From assembly GCA_938008925.1 (NCBI GenBank), contig CALLIQ010000022.1, forward strand, positions 1-11,896: 11,896 nt of DNA. The letters run 5' to 3'. This document shows, one piece after another, positions 1-6,270 of this stretch; positions within the stretch are counted from its first letter, which is position 1, and each line of letters begins with the position of its first letter. Made by a program: the position numbers and the translations under genes. The DNA is from an uncultured Acidimicrobiales bacterium (GTDB lineage: Bacteria; Actinomycetota; Acidimicrobiia; Acidimicrobiales; SZUA-35). A model generated the notes under the pieces. The model saw only the letters and a program-made list of their open reading frames with translations, made no database searches and had not been told where the DNA came from.

Positions 1-46
1 GTCAACGACATGTCGCGGAGGGTACTGGCCATGCGATGCTGGTGCC

Positions 47-1006
47 ATGGATGCTGCCGTTGGACCTCTGCTCGAGCTCGATCCGACCAACGCGACGCTC
101 GTGCGCGTGACGTCGCTGTCCGGCTTCGGGCTGCGAGACGGTTCGGATGGGGCCGTGGTCGCAGACGGCGAGGTCCACGGGCGAATCCTCGGCGGGCTCT
201 GCGATCAGGCGATCCTCGACGCGGTGGCCGCCAACAGCGGCCGCCACCACTTCACCGCTCGTGTCACCGACGAAGCCGCCGATGACGCGGGGATGGTGTG
301 CGGAGGAACCGCGCACCTGCTCGCGACGCCGGTCGCCGACCTTCCCGAAGCACTCACCACTTGGCTGAGCCAGGCCCAACCGCTGGCCATCGTCAGCCCG
401 GCAGACGGCTCGGGGACGGATGCGGTCATCACCCGCAAGGAGCAATCCGGTTCGACCGGCGAACCCATCGTCGAGGTGGCAAGAGAGCGGCTCGCAGCCG
501 GGTCGAACGCCACCGAGGTCGCCACCATCGACGGCGCCGACATCGCGATCTCCACGATCGTGCCGTCGACCAAGGCCGTGATCGTGGGTTCGGGTCCTAT
601 GGCCGAGGCCATCTCGGCTCAGGGACACCTGATGGGCTGGGAGTGCACCATCTCGGAGTCCGTCGACGACGGGTTGGCCTTCCTCACCGACGCTGGACCA
701 GCGGATGCCCTCATCGTGTTGAGCCACGATCGGGCCGTCGATGTCCCCCTCCTCGACGCCGCCCTGCGATCGGGCATCGGCTACATCGGCGGCATGGGGT
801 CGCGCGGCACCCAGACCGCACGAGCCAATCGACTGGCCGAACTCGGTCACGAATCGATCGAGCGAATCCACGGACCGATCGGGCTCGACCTGGCCTCTCG
901 GAACCCGTCGGAGACCGCCGTCGCCATCGCCGCTGAGTTCTTGGCCAATCGGTCCGGCCGAAGCCCCGGCCGCCTCACCGACTCATCCGGCCCGATCAAC
1001 GGTTGA
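47..1006 (+). CDS. XdhC/CoxI family protein (molybdenum hydroxylase maturation factor)
   Basis: Members of this family bind or protect the molybdenum cofactor and help insert the sulfurated form into xanthine dehydrogenase or CO-dehydrogenase-type enzymes in the cytoplasm. Seen here: an N-terminal XdhC_CoxI-like part with the family's CGG motif (residues 85-87, in MVCGGT), then a C-terminal Rossmann part starting near 177 (AVIVGSGPMA), with LSHDRAVD near 225, GYIGGMGSRG near 245 and IHGPIGLDLASRNPSE near 274, all typical of XdhC. The length of 319 residues is normal. The usual GGC signature near residue 50 reads GGLC, a departure from the common form. The ATG at 47 fits the family's N-terminus, but there is no good ribosome binding site and the frame stays open to base 2, so a start outside the window cannot be excluded. 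No hydroxylase subunit genes lie to the right; they may lie to the left. The family call is firm, the partner enzyme unknown. Confidence 0.88.
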   Translation: MDAAVGPLLELDPTNATLVRVTSLSGFGLRDGSDGAVVADGEVHGRILGGLCDQAILDAVAANSGRHHFTARVTDEAADDAGMVCGGTAHLLATPVADLPEALTTWLSQAQPLAIVSPADGSGTDAVITRKEQSGSTGEPIVEVARERLAAGSNATEVATIDGADIAISTIVPSTKAVIVGSGPMAEAISAQGHLMGWECTISESVDDGLAFLTDAGPADALIVLSHDRAVDVPLLDAALRSGIGYIGGMGSRGTQTARANRLAELGHESIERIHGPIGLDLASRNPSETAVAIAAEFLANRSGRSPGRLTDSSGPING

Positions 1007-1028
1007 ATCCCGCTCACAGAGCGTCGAT

Positions 1029-1045
1029 CCCCCGAGGATCGGGGG
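1029..1045 (+). terminator. Hairpin downstream of the XdhC gene
   Basis: A perfect 7-bp G/C-rich stem (CCCCCGA pairing with TCGGGGG) with a 3-base loop starts 23 bases after the XdhC stop. No T-run follows on the plus strand, so it is a terminator candidate or a 3'-end stabiliser rather than a classical intrinsic terminator. It separates the XdhC gene from the sulfotransferase pair. Confidence 0.4.
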
Positions 1046-1122
1046 CGAACAGCGCTGATGTTTCGACCCCGTTCGCTGGATCGTCCGGCCTATTGTTCCG
1101 GCGCCTCCCAGGCCGAATCCTT

Positions 1123-1127
1123 GAGGA
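1123..1127 (+). promoter_or_regulatory. Shine-Dalgarno GAGGA deciding the sulfotransferase start
   Basis: GAGGA lies 6 bases before the ATG at 1134 and directly abuts the in-frame ATG at 1128. The spacing favours the second ATG and removes two residues from the longest reading. Confidence 0.55.
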
Positions 1128-1133
1128 ATGGCG

Positions 1134-2072
1134 ATGACTGCGTTCGAACCCGAACGAACCGAGCCGCGCATGACGCCCTACGGCGCCCCCTATCGCAAGC
1201 CGGAAGGGCTCGTGAAGACGGCGCGCGCCGCGGCACTCGACGGTATTCGCCGCTTCGGCATGGCCACCGCTTCTCGCCGGGCGACCCCCGACTACCTCGT
1301 GATCGGCACCAAGCGCGGCGGCACGACGTCGATGGCTCGCTGGCTGCTCGATCACCCCGACGTCGCATCGCTGTTCCCCGGACGAGAGACCCGCAAGGGC
1401 ACCTACTACTTCGACGTGAACTACGAACGAGGCGAGGCCTGGTACCGGTCGCACTTCCCGACCACCGCAAGCCTCGAGCGCCAATCGGCCGAGACGGGTC
1501 GACGCACCATCGTCGGTGAAGCCACCCCGTACTACCTCCACCATCCCCACGCCCCGATCAGGGCCCGGCGTCACGCACCGGACACCAAGGTGATCGCGCT
1601 GCTGCGCGATCCCGTCGACCGAGCGTTCAGCCATTGGATGGAGCGCAGCCGCAACGACGTCGAGACGCTCAGCTTCGCCGATGCCATCGCCGCCGAGACG
1701 AGCCGCCTCGATGGCGAGGAAGAGCGGATGCTGGCCGACCCCGGCTACACGAGCTTCGCTCACCAGCACTTCTCCTACATCGACCAGGGCCGCTACGCCC
1801 GAGGTCTCGAGCGATGGATGCGCGCCTTCCCCCACGAGCAGCTCCTCGTGTTGCGAAGCGAAGATCTCTACGCGGATCCCTCGACCACCTACGACTCCGT
1901 GCTCGACTTCCTCGGCATGCCAGCCCACGCCCCCGCGGCCTTCACCGCATGGAACAACAAGCCGAAGCCCGAGTTCGATGCGGGTCTTCGCGCTGAGCTG
2001 CGATCGATTCTGGCGCCCGACGTCGCCGAGGTCGAGCGTCTGCTCGGGCGTTCAATGAACTGGCACGACTGA
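1134..2072 (+). CDS. Sulfotransferase (PAPS-dependent, heparan-sulfate/NodH-like type)
   Basis: Predicted to transfer sulfate from PAPS to a hydroxyl or amine of a glycan, lipid or small molecule; the acceptor cannot be told from sequence. Counting from the ATG at 1134, the 5'-phosphosulfate loop is GTKRGGTTS at residues 58-66, just after the first beta strand DYLVI. The 3'-phosphate site is LLRDPVDRAFSHW near 156-168, followed by the usual region around GRYARGLERWMRAFP near 219-233 and VLRSEDL near 239-245. The length of 312 residues is normal, and there is no signal peptide or membrane segment, so it is probably cytoplasmic. An ATG also lies at 1128, but GAGGA at 1123-1127 touches that codon and sits 6 bases from the ATG at 1134, so 1134 is preferred. 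The next gene, also a sulfotransferase, begins 15 bases after the stop, which points to one transcript. Confidence 0.9.
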   Translation: MTAFEPERTEPRMTPYGAPYRKPEGLVKTARAAALDGIRRFGMATASRRATPDYLVIGTKRGGTTSMARWLLDHPDVASLFPGRETRKGTYYFDVNYERGEAWYRSHFPTTASLERQSAETGRRTIVGEATPYYLHHPHAPIRARRHAPDTKVIALLRDPVDRAFSHWMERSRNDVETLSFADAIAAETSRLDGEEERMLADPGYTSFAHQHFSYIDQGRYARGLERWMRAFPHEQLLVLRSEDLYADPSTTYDSVLDFLGMPAHAPAAFTAWNNKPKPEFDAGLRAELRSILAPDVAEVERLLGRSMNWHD

Positions 2073-2087
2073 CATCGGTCCGCAGCC

Positions 2088-3074
2088 ATGACGAACGCGA
2101 ACACAAACCCGACGAGCCCGGGCACCGACCAGCGCCAGCGCGTGCTGTTCATCGGCGGCCTCGGCCGGTCCGGGACCACGCTGATCGAAAAGCTCCTCAA
2201 CGAGGCACCCGAGACCTTCGCCGTCGGCGAAACGGTGCATCTGTGGGAGCGCGGTGTGCGCGATCAGGAACGCTGCGGCTGCGGTGAACGATTCGCCGAC
2301 TGCGAGCACTGGCCCGAGGTCGGACGCCTGGCCTTCGGCGGTTGGGACGCACTCGACCTGCGCCGAGCGATCGACCTTCGCTGGAGCGTCGACCGCTCGC
2401 GGCGCATGCCCCAGATCTTGGGCGCTCATCGCAACAAGCCACTCAAAGACGATCAACTCGAGTACCTCGAGCTGATGCGCAAGGTGCTGCTGGCCTCGGC
2501 CGAACGAAGCGGCGCCTCGGTGCTCCTCGACTCCTCGAAGCACCTCAGCACCGCCGCGTTGTTGGCGCTCGACCCAGCGCTCGACGTCCGGGTGCTCCAC
2601 GTCGTGCGAGACCCACGGGGCGTTGCGTACTCATGGACCAAGGCCGTCGCCCGACCCGAGACCGACGGCGAGATGATGCCGACCTATCGGCCGTCGCGAA
2701 CCGCCATGCGCTGGGTGACCGACAACCGAGGCTTCGACACCTTGGCAAAGGCCGGGGTTCCGACGCTGCGGCTTCGCTATGAGGATTTCCTCGCCGACCC
2801 GGCCGGATCGCTTCGCGCCATCGGCGAGCTGGCAGGCATCGACTCGCTCTGCTCGGGCGATGCTCTCCCATTCCTCGACACCTCCACCGATCCGGTCGGA
2901 GCGACGATCTCGACACCGATGCACTCGGTCGCCGGAAACCCGCTGCGGTTCGGCGGGGCTGAGCTGGCGCTCAAGCTCGACGATGCGTGGCGAACCGAGC
3001 TCGACGCAAAGGCCAGGGCCACCGTCACCCGCATCACGCGGCCGGCGCTCGGCCGATACGGCTACACGGCCTGA
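2088..3074 (+). CDS. Sulfotransferase, second subfamily, with N-terminal Cys cluster
   Basis: A second PAPS-dependent sulfotransferase, of a different subfamily from its neighbour. The 5'-phosphosulfate loop is GGLGRSGTTLIEKLL at residues 23-37, the 3'-phosphate site is HVVRDPRGVAYSW at 171-183, and HSVAGNPLRF at 279-288 matches the conserved C-terminal motif seen in this actinobacterial group. Between them lies CGCGERFADCEHW (63-75), a three-cysteine cluster usual for this subfamily and possibly structural or metal-binding. The length of 328 residues is normal, with no signal peptide. The ATG at 2088 follows the previous stop by 15 bases and has only a weak ribosome binding site, so translation is probably coupled to the upstream gene. 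Together the pair could sulfate one surface glycan or glycolipid at two positions; this is inference, since no glycosyltransferase or PAPS-synthesis gene is in the window. Confidence 0.9.
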   Translation: MTNANTNPTSPGTDQRQRVLFIGGLGRSGTTLIEKLLNEAPETFAVGETVHLWERGVRDQERCGCGERFADCEHWPEVGRLAFGGWDALDLRRAIDLRWSVDRSRRMPQILGAHRNKPLKDDQLEYLELMRKVLLASAERSGASVLLDSSKHLSTAALLALDPALDVRVLHVVRDPRGVAYSWTKAVARPETDGEMMPTYRPSRTAMRWVTDNRGFDTLAKAGVPTLRLRYEDFLADPAGSLRAIGELAGIDSLCSGDALPFLDTSTDPVGATISTPMHSVAGNPLRFGGAELALKLDDAWRTELDAKARATVTRITRPALGRYGYTA

Positions 3075-3110
3075 CGGCACCCCCGCCAGTCCAGCCGATC
3101 AGTCGGGCCG

Positions 3111-3129
3111 CTCAGTCGAGCTGACTCAG
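3111..3129. terminator. Imperfect hairpin between convergent genes
   Basis: CTCAGTC and GACTCAG can pair with one internal C/C mismatch around a 5-base loop, in the 65-base gap between the converging sulfotransferase and alkyltransferase-like genes. Nearby, CGGGCCG followed by CAGTCGAG occurs twice (from about 3104 and 3131). There is no clear T-run in either direction, so a shared terminator is only plausible. Confidence 0.3.
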
Positions 3130-3139
3130 ACGGGCCGAT

Positions 3140-3421
3140 TCAGTCGAGAACGACGAAGCCGTTCTTGGTCTTCACGCCCTCTTCGGCGAGCAGCGCTGCG
3201 TGTCGCTTCGGGTCGTGAGGGATGAGACGTCCGCTTGCCGCAACGACTCGCCACCACGGGAGATCGTCGACCCGTCGCAACACCCCGCCGACCGCTCTCG
3301 CCGCGCCGGGGAAACCGGCCTCGGCCGCGACCTCGCCGTAGGTCATGACGTCGCCGGGCTCGGTCTGATCGAGCACGGCGACGACCGCCTGCTCGAACTC
3401 GGTCAGTTCGCTGCCCACCAC
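3140..3421 (-). CDS. Alkyltransferase-like protein (ATL), MGMT-type DNA-binding domain without the acceptor Cys
   Basis: This is the DNA-binding domain of O6-alkylguanine-DNA alkyltransferase on its own (93 residues; full MGMT proteins are about 160-200). Matching features are FEQAVVAVLDQTEPGDVMTYGEVA with the Tyr that rotates the flipped base (Tyr28), and ARAVGGVLRR with the Arg finger (Arg42). In place of the alkyl-acceptor motif PCHRV it has PWWRV (residues 55-59). ATL proteins such as E. coli YbaZ and yeast Atl1 carry PWHRV; they cannot remove the alkyl group but bind the lesion and hand it to nucleotide excision repair. Here the His is also a Trp. The start is one of two consecutive GTG codons at 3416-3421, inside the end of the upstream HD gene, giving a 19-base overlap and likely translational coupling. 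It is the last gene of the minus-strand set. Confidence 0.88.
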   Translation of the reverse strand: MVGSELTEFEQAVVAVLDQTEPGDVMTYGEVAAEAGFPGAARAVGGVLRRVDDLPWWRVVAASGRLIPHDPKRHAALLAEEGVKTKNGFVVLD

Positions 3422-4173
3422 TGGTCGAGCCGCGCCAGCAGCTCCTCATCGGGAAGCTCACCATCGGTTCGCTTGATCCCGAGCAGGAATGCGAGCGCCT
3501 GACCGACCTTCGGGCCGCCAGCGGTGTCGTAGCGTTCCATCACGGCACGGCCATCGATCTGGGGACGTTCCGCCGCAGCGGCGTCGGCCTTGGCCAACTC
3601 GACGATGCGTTCCTCCAGCTCGTCGATCAGGCGGTGGAGGCGTTGTTCCTTCGCTCGGTTCCGGGTGGTGCAGTCGGCCCGAACCAGACCGTTGAGCTGG
3701 CCGAGGAGATGACCGGCGTCGCGGGCGTAGCGCCGAACCGCAGCGTCGCTCCAGCCGTCGCCGTATCCCTTGAAGCGTCCCGACAGCCGAACGAGTTCGG
3801 CGACGTCCTTCACGGTCTGACGATCGAACTCGAGCTCGCGCATGCGCTTCTTCGTGATCTTCGCCCCAACGGCCTCGTGGTGGCGGAAGGTCACCCCTCC
3901 GTGTTCGAACGAACGGGTGGCCGGCTTGCCGATGTCATGAAAGAGAGCGGCCAGCCGCAGCGTGAGATCGGGCCCGGTCTTCGCCGTGACGGCGATCGTG
4001 TGGGCCAGCACATCCTTGTGACGGTGGATCGGGTCCTGCTCGAGACGAAGGGCCGGAAGTTCGGGAACGATCTCGCCCGCCTCACCAGAGTCACAGATCT
4101 CCCAGAGACCCTCGGTGGGGTCTTCGACGATCAGAACTGAGCAGAGGCGATCGCGCGCCACATCAGGTGTCAC
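3403..4173 (-). CDS. HD-domain protein equivalent to the C-terminal half of CCA-adding tRNA nucleotidyltransferase
   Basis: The 256 residues match, from the first helices onward, the C-terminal part of actinobacterial CCA-adding enzymes (about 450-490 residues): ELPALRLEQDPIHRHKDVLAHT (in pieces around residues 38-59), LAALFHDIGKPATR with His79-Asp80, FRHHEAVGAK near 97-105, and RADCTTRNRAK near 165-175. The HD metal ligands are intact, so phosphohydrolase or phosphodiesterase activity is possible. The N-terminal nucleotidyltransferase domain with its GGxxRD-type motif is absent, and the preceding sequence belongs to another gene, so this protein alone cannot add CCA. The start is a GTG sharing the GTGA overlap with the stop of the upstream gene (4170-4173); the end overlaps the alkyltransferase-like gene by 19 bases. 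It could be a partner for a separate polymerase or a retired paralogue given a new job. The HD family call is firm, the function open. Confidence 0.82.
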   Translation of the reverse strand: MTPDVARDRLCSVLIVEDPTEGLWEICDSGEAGEIVPELPALRLEQDPIHRHKDVLAHTIAVTAKTGPDLTLRLAALFHDIGKPATRSFEHGGVTFRHHEAVGAKITKKRMRELEFDRQTVKDVAELVRLSGRFKGYGDGWSDAAVRRYARDAGHLLGQLNGLVRADCTTRNRAKEQRLHRLIDELEERIVELAKADAAAAERPQIDGRAVMERYDTAGGPKVGQALAFLLGIKRTDGELPDEELLARLDQWWAAN

Positions 4174-4823
4174 CCGTCAACGTCTAGCGCCGTTCCGCCC
4201 GGTTGGCTACGCCCGATGACGACCTCGCCCACCGAGTCGACGGTCACCTCCGCCTCCGAAACGCCGTCGGACGCAGCGGGGAGCGTGAGCTCGACACGGT
4301 CGTTTGCTCCGTAGACGAACACGATCGTCGGTTCGGATTCGAACGACACGGCGACCGAGTCACCGAGCGTCGACGCATCGAAGGAGTCGACTCGCAAGGC
4401 GGTACCCGTGATGTCGCCTCCGGCCACCACACGAGCTGAGCCCGACACGGGTCCGAGCGCCACCGCCGAGTCGTCGGCGAGCACGGTCAGCTCGCCGTCG
4501 AACCGATCGATCGACACGATGTCTGACGAGACGATCACGAGCTCCACAGACGGTGGCGCGACCACCTCGAGAGCCGAGCGGCATGGCATGCGGGTCTCGC
4601 ACCGAACTCGGACGACCGTTTCGGTCCCACGGCTTGCCGCAGACACGTCGGGTCGTTGCAGCATCCAGGAGTCCCGATGGGTCACCGACGCCGACTCACC
4701 CGTGGTGACCCGCACCGGGCCGGCCATGTTCACCACCAGCATCCTCGATGGCGCCCCCAGCTCGACCGTGGACTCTGCGCTTCGGTCGAACCAGCCGACG
4801 GCCAGCACGAACACGATGATCAC
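4170..4823 (-). CDS. Membrane-anchored beta-rich surface protein (DUF4097/adhesin-like), unknown function
   Basis: From the GTG at 4823 the protein has an N-terminal hydrophobic anchor (residues 1-11) and then about 200 residues of short alternating beta strands with Val/Ser/Asp repeats (VRVTTGESASVTHRDSW, LTVLADDSAVALGPVSG, SARVVAGGDITGTALRV). This resembles the putative-adhesin/DUF4097 type beta-helix domain found on bacterial surfaces; the likeness is by eye. Two cysteines at 75 and 81 (RCETRMPC) could form a small disulfide loop outside the cell. The open frame continues upstream to a CTG at 4877 that overlaps the previous gene's stop (CTGA). Starting there would add the positively charged stretch NEQAEQPRRRRAAIAAG, a very normal cytoplasmic lead for a membrane anchor, so the true start may be the rare CTG. 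The gene shares the GTGA overlap with the HD gene that follows. Confidence 0.65.
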   Translation of the reverse strand: MIIVFVLAVGWFDRSAESTVELGAPSRMLVVNMAGPVRVTTGESASVTHRDSWMLQRPDVSAASRGTETVVRVRCETRMPCRSALEVVAPPSVELVIVSSDIVSIDRFDGELTVLADDSAVALGPVSGSARVVAGGDITGTALRVDSFDASTLGDSVAVSFESEPTIVFVYGANDRVELTLPAASDGVSEAEVTVDSVGEVVIGRSQPGGTALDVDG

Positions 4824-4873
4824 ACCGGCGGCGATGGCCGCCCGTCGTCGGCGAGGTTGCTCGGCTTGCTCGT

Positions 4874-5182
4874 TCAGAGAGTGAGCAGCGTAATGGCGAG
4901 CACGTGAATCGTGCCCATGAGCGCTGCCGACCGAGCGGCCAGCGGCTCACCTTCGGCTGCCACGAGCGTGGAGCCGATCACCAACATGGCGCCGAGGCCC
5001 AAACCGAGAAGGGCGGCACCGGTCGAGATACCGATGCCCGCCACGATGACCGCAAATCCGAGAATCGCGAAGACGCCGAGATCGCGTCGCACGGTGATGC
5101 GCTCACCGAATCGACGAGCCGACCCGCCCGCTTCCATGACTCCGCCGAGCCCGCTTCCGTTCTCCACCGTTGCAACTGCCAC
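4874..5182 (-). CDS. Small membrane protein, unknown function
   Basis: A 102-residue protein with two clear hydrophobic segments (about residues 36-54 and 57-75) and a third at the C-terminus (about 86-102). They are preceded by a polar, glycine-rich N-terminal 35 residues containing RRFGERITVRRD, probably cytoplasmic. I do not recognise a family; many actinobacteria have short membrane proteins of this sort. The GTG start at 5182 is well supported by the purine-rich GAGAGGGG at 5189-5196, 6 bases upstream. It is the first gene of the minus-strand set of four and its stop overlaps the possible CTG start of the next gene. The upstream leader carries a 7-bp dyad at 5200-5218, a possible operator. 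Confidence 0.7.
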   Translation of the reverse strand: MAVATVENGSGLGGVMEAGGSARRFGERITVRRDLGVFAILGFAVIVAGIGISTGAALLGLGLGAMLVIGSTLVAAEGEPLAARSAALMGTIHVLAITLLTL

Positions 5183-5188
5183 CGCTTG

Positions 5189-5196
5189 CCCCTCTC
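5189..5196 (-). promoter_or_regulatory. Shine-Dalgarno for the minus-strand four-gene set
   Basis: On the minus strand this reads GAGAGGGG, 6 bases before the GTG at 5182. It is the only good ribosome binding site in the set; the later genes rely on stop/start overlaps. Confidence 0.6.
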
Positions 5197-5199
5197 GAT

Positions 5200-5218
5200 A
5201 CGCATGTTGACCATGCGT
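5200..5218. promoter_or_regulatory. Candidate operator dyad upstream of the minus-strand set
   Basis: A perfect 7-bp inverted repeat, ACGCATG and CATGCGT, around a 5-base centre (TTGAC on plus). It lies just before the Shine-Dalgarno of the first minus-strand gene. The length and spacing are typical of a dimeric repressor site, or it could form a hairpin in the mRNA leader. No regulator gene is in the window. Confidence 0.4.
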
Positions 5219-5263
5219 CGCCCGCTCGAATCAATGTGCCACGACTGGGCAATTCTTTCTGTT

Positions 5264-5281
5264 CGCGAGACGACACTCGCG
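5264..5281. repeat. Inverted repeat CGCGAG/CTCGCG in the divergent control region
   Basis: A perfect 6-bp dyad with a 6-base centre lying between the other dyads of the divergent region. Such G/C-rich dyads arise by chance fairly often in this base composition, so it is recorded with low weight. Confidence 0.3.
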
Positions 5282-5288
5282 CGCGTCC

Positions 5289-5377
5289 GTCACCGTTTCG
5301 TAAACAAAGACAACACTCCGTCACCTTCGTGACCGTTCGTCACCCTCCGTGACCGCCTCGACCGCCCAAATTGTGAC
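5289..5377. promoter_or_regulatory. Cluster of GTCAC/GTGAC half-sites, two arranged as dyads
   Basis: Six copies of GTCAC or its complement GTGAC occur in 89 bases: 5289, 5320, 5329, 5339, 5349 and 5373. Those at 5320-5333 form GTCAC-4-GTGAC and those at 5339-5353 form GTCAC-5-GTGAC, so two palindromes stand 19-20 bases apart, about two helix turns. A seventh GTGAC lies at 5443, right at the start of the plus-strand gene. This looks like a multi-site operator for a dimeric regulator between the divergent genes at 5182 (-) and 5449 (+). The regulator is unknown. Confidence 0.45.
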
Positions 5378-5448
5378 GTTCGACGCACCGCCGCGACTTT
5401 CGCACGACCCCATCCGTCCTTCATCGAACCCACTCGAAAGGTGTGACG

Positions 5449-6234
5449 ATGAAGAAGGTCCTCAGCGGCGCTGTTCTCGGAGCTCTCGGTGTGTCCGGCA
5501 TTGCCTTGTGGGCCGGCGTCGCCTCCTTGCAGTTTCCGTGGCAAGTCATCCCCGACTTCACCGACGTCGAGGTCGAGTTGGCGTTGCCCGAAGAGGCCCG
5601 CATCGTCGCCGTCGACCAGATCGCACTCGATTGTCGTGCCCGGATCTACGCCGAGGTGCCCGTCGAGGGCAAGCGTGAACACTCCGCCTTCGATCGCGTC
5701 TACCGGACCGACACGGTGACCATGACCGCCTACGGCGATGTCGACACCTGCGTCGAGGGCCACGCCACACAGGTGCTCTACAAGCGAGACGGCACGACCG
5801 AGGTCATCATCCCGGCCGAGTCGATCGTGTTCGTCCGTCCTCGGGTCGACGCGGTGGCTTCTGCTGACACCGTCGAGGTCAACAAGGGGCTCATCGGCAA
5901 GTTCACCGACGTGTTCCCGTGGGTGAGCGACGATCTTGGTCTCGCTCCCGCCGCCTATGCCTACGCCCAACGCGTCATCGGATCGAGCGAGTGCATGGAG
6001 GCCGCATACACGGTCACCGAAGAAGTGCTCGTCGATGCCTACACCGAACAGTTCATCGCCAACGGCGCCGACGCCGAAGACCTGACCGTCACCATCGACG
6101 GGACCCCGGACTTCGGCCCGAGCATCGGCGGCGACTTCGATCTCGGCGATCTCGACATGACCGTCGACGAGCGGGCCATCACCTGCATGCTGAGCGACGA
6201 TCTCGCCAACTCGAGCGGCGACGACACCCGCTGA
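5449..6234 (+). CDS. Secreted or membrane-anchored protein with four cysteines, unknown function
   Basis: From the ATG at 5449 (GAAAGG at 5436-5441, 7 bases upstream; a GTG two codons earlier is less likely) the protein has 261 residues. It begins MKKVLSGAVLGALGVSGIALWAG, a signal peptide or N-terminal anchor. The rest is acidic and exported. A central beta-rich part (about 86-135: TVTMTAYGDVDTCVEG, TEVIIPAESIVFVRP) faintly resembles DUF4230-type exported proteins, which is a weak by-eye impression. A helical part follows (about 145-210) and then an acidic tail. Cysteines at 62, 101, 182 and 246 could make two disulfides. It is transcribed away from the minus-strand set across a dyad-rich control region and ends at a strong hairpin shared with the convergent gene. 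I do not recognise a family with confidence. Confidence 0.7.
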   Translation: MKKVLSGAVLGALGVSGIALWAGVASLQFPWQVIPDFTDVEVELALPEEARIVAVDQIALDCRARIYAEVPVEGKREHSAFDRVYRTDTVTMTAYGDVDTCVEGHATQVLYKRDGTTEVIIPAESIVFVRPRVDAVASADTVEVNKGLIGKFTDVFPWVSDDLGLAPAAYAYAQRVIGSSECMEAAYTVTEEVLVDAYTEQFIANGADAEDLTVTIDGTPDFGPSIGGDFDLGDLDMTVDERAITCMLSDDLANSSGDDTR

Positions 6235-6240
6235 TTCGAA

Positions 6241-6259
6241 ACTCGGGCATCGCCCGAGT
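6241..6259. terminator. Bidirectional terminator hairpin between convergent genes
   Basis: A perfect 8-bp stem, ACTCGGGC and GCCCGAGT, with a 3-base loop, sits in the 36-base gap between the converging genes ending at 6234 and 6271. On the minus strand the stem is followed by TTTCGAA, a short T-run, so it best suits the minus-strand gene but could serve both. Confidence 0.6.
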
Positions 6260-6270
6260 CCACCCTGAGC

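Noticed and set aside
2..871. Long minus-strand open frame opposite the XdhC gene
   Set aside because: It lies wholly opposite a clearly recognised protein and has no domain or start signal; long antisense frames are expected at this GC content.
1014..1928. 304-codon minus-strand frame opposite the first sulfotransferase
   Set aside because: Shadow of a gene with clear PAPS-binding motifs; no recognisable protein features.
3104..3148. Two near-identical segments with CGGGCCG and CAGTCGAG suggesting an attachment-like direct repeat
   Set aside because: They are short, imperfect, 27 bases apart, and the second is part of the alkyltransferase-like coding sequence; no mobile gene is near.
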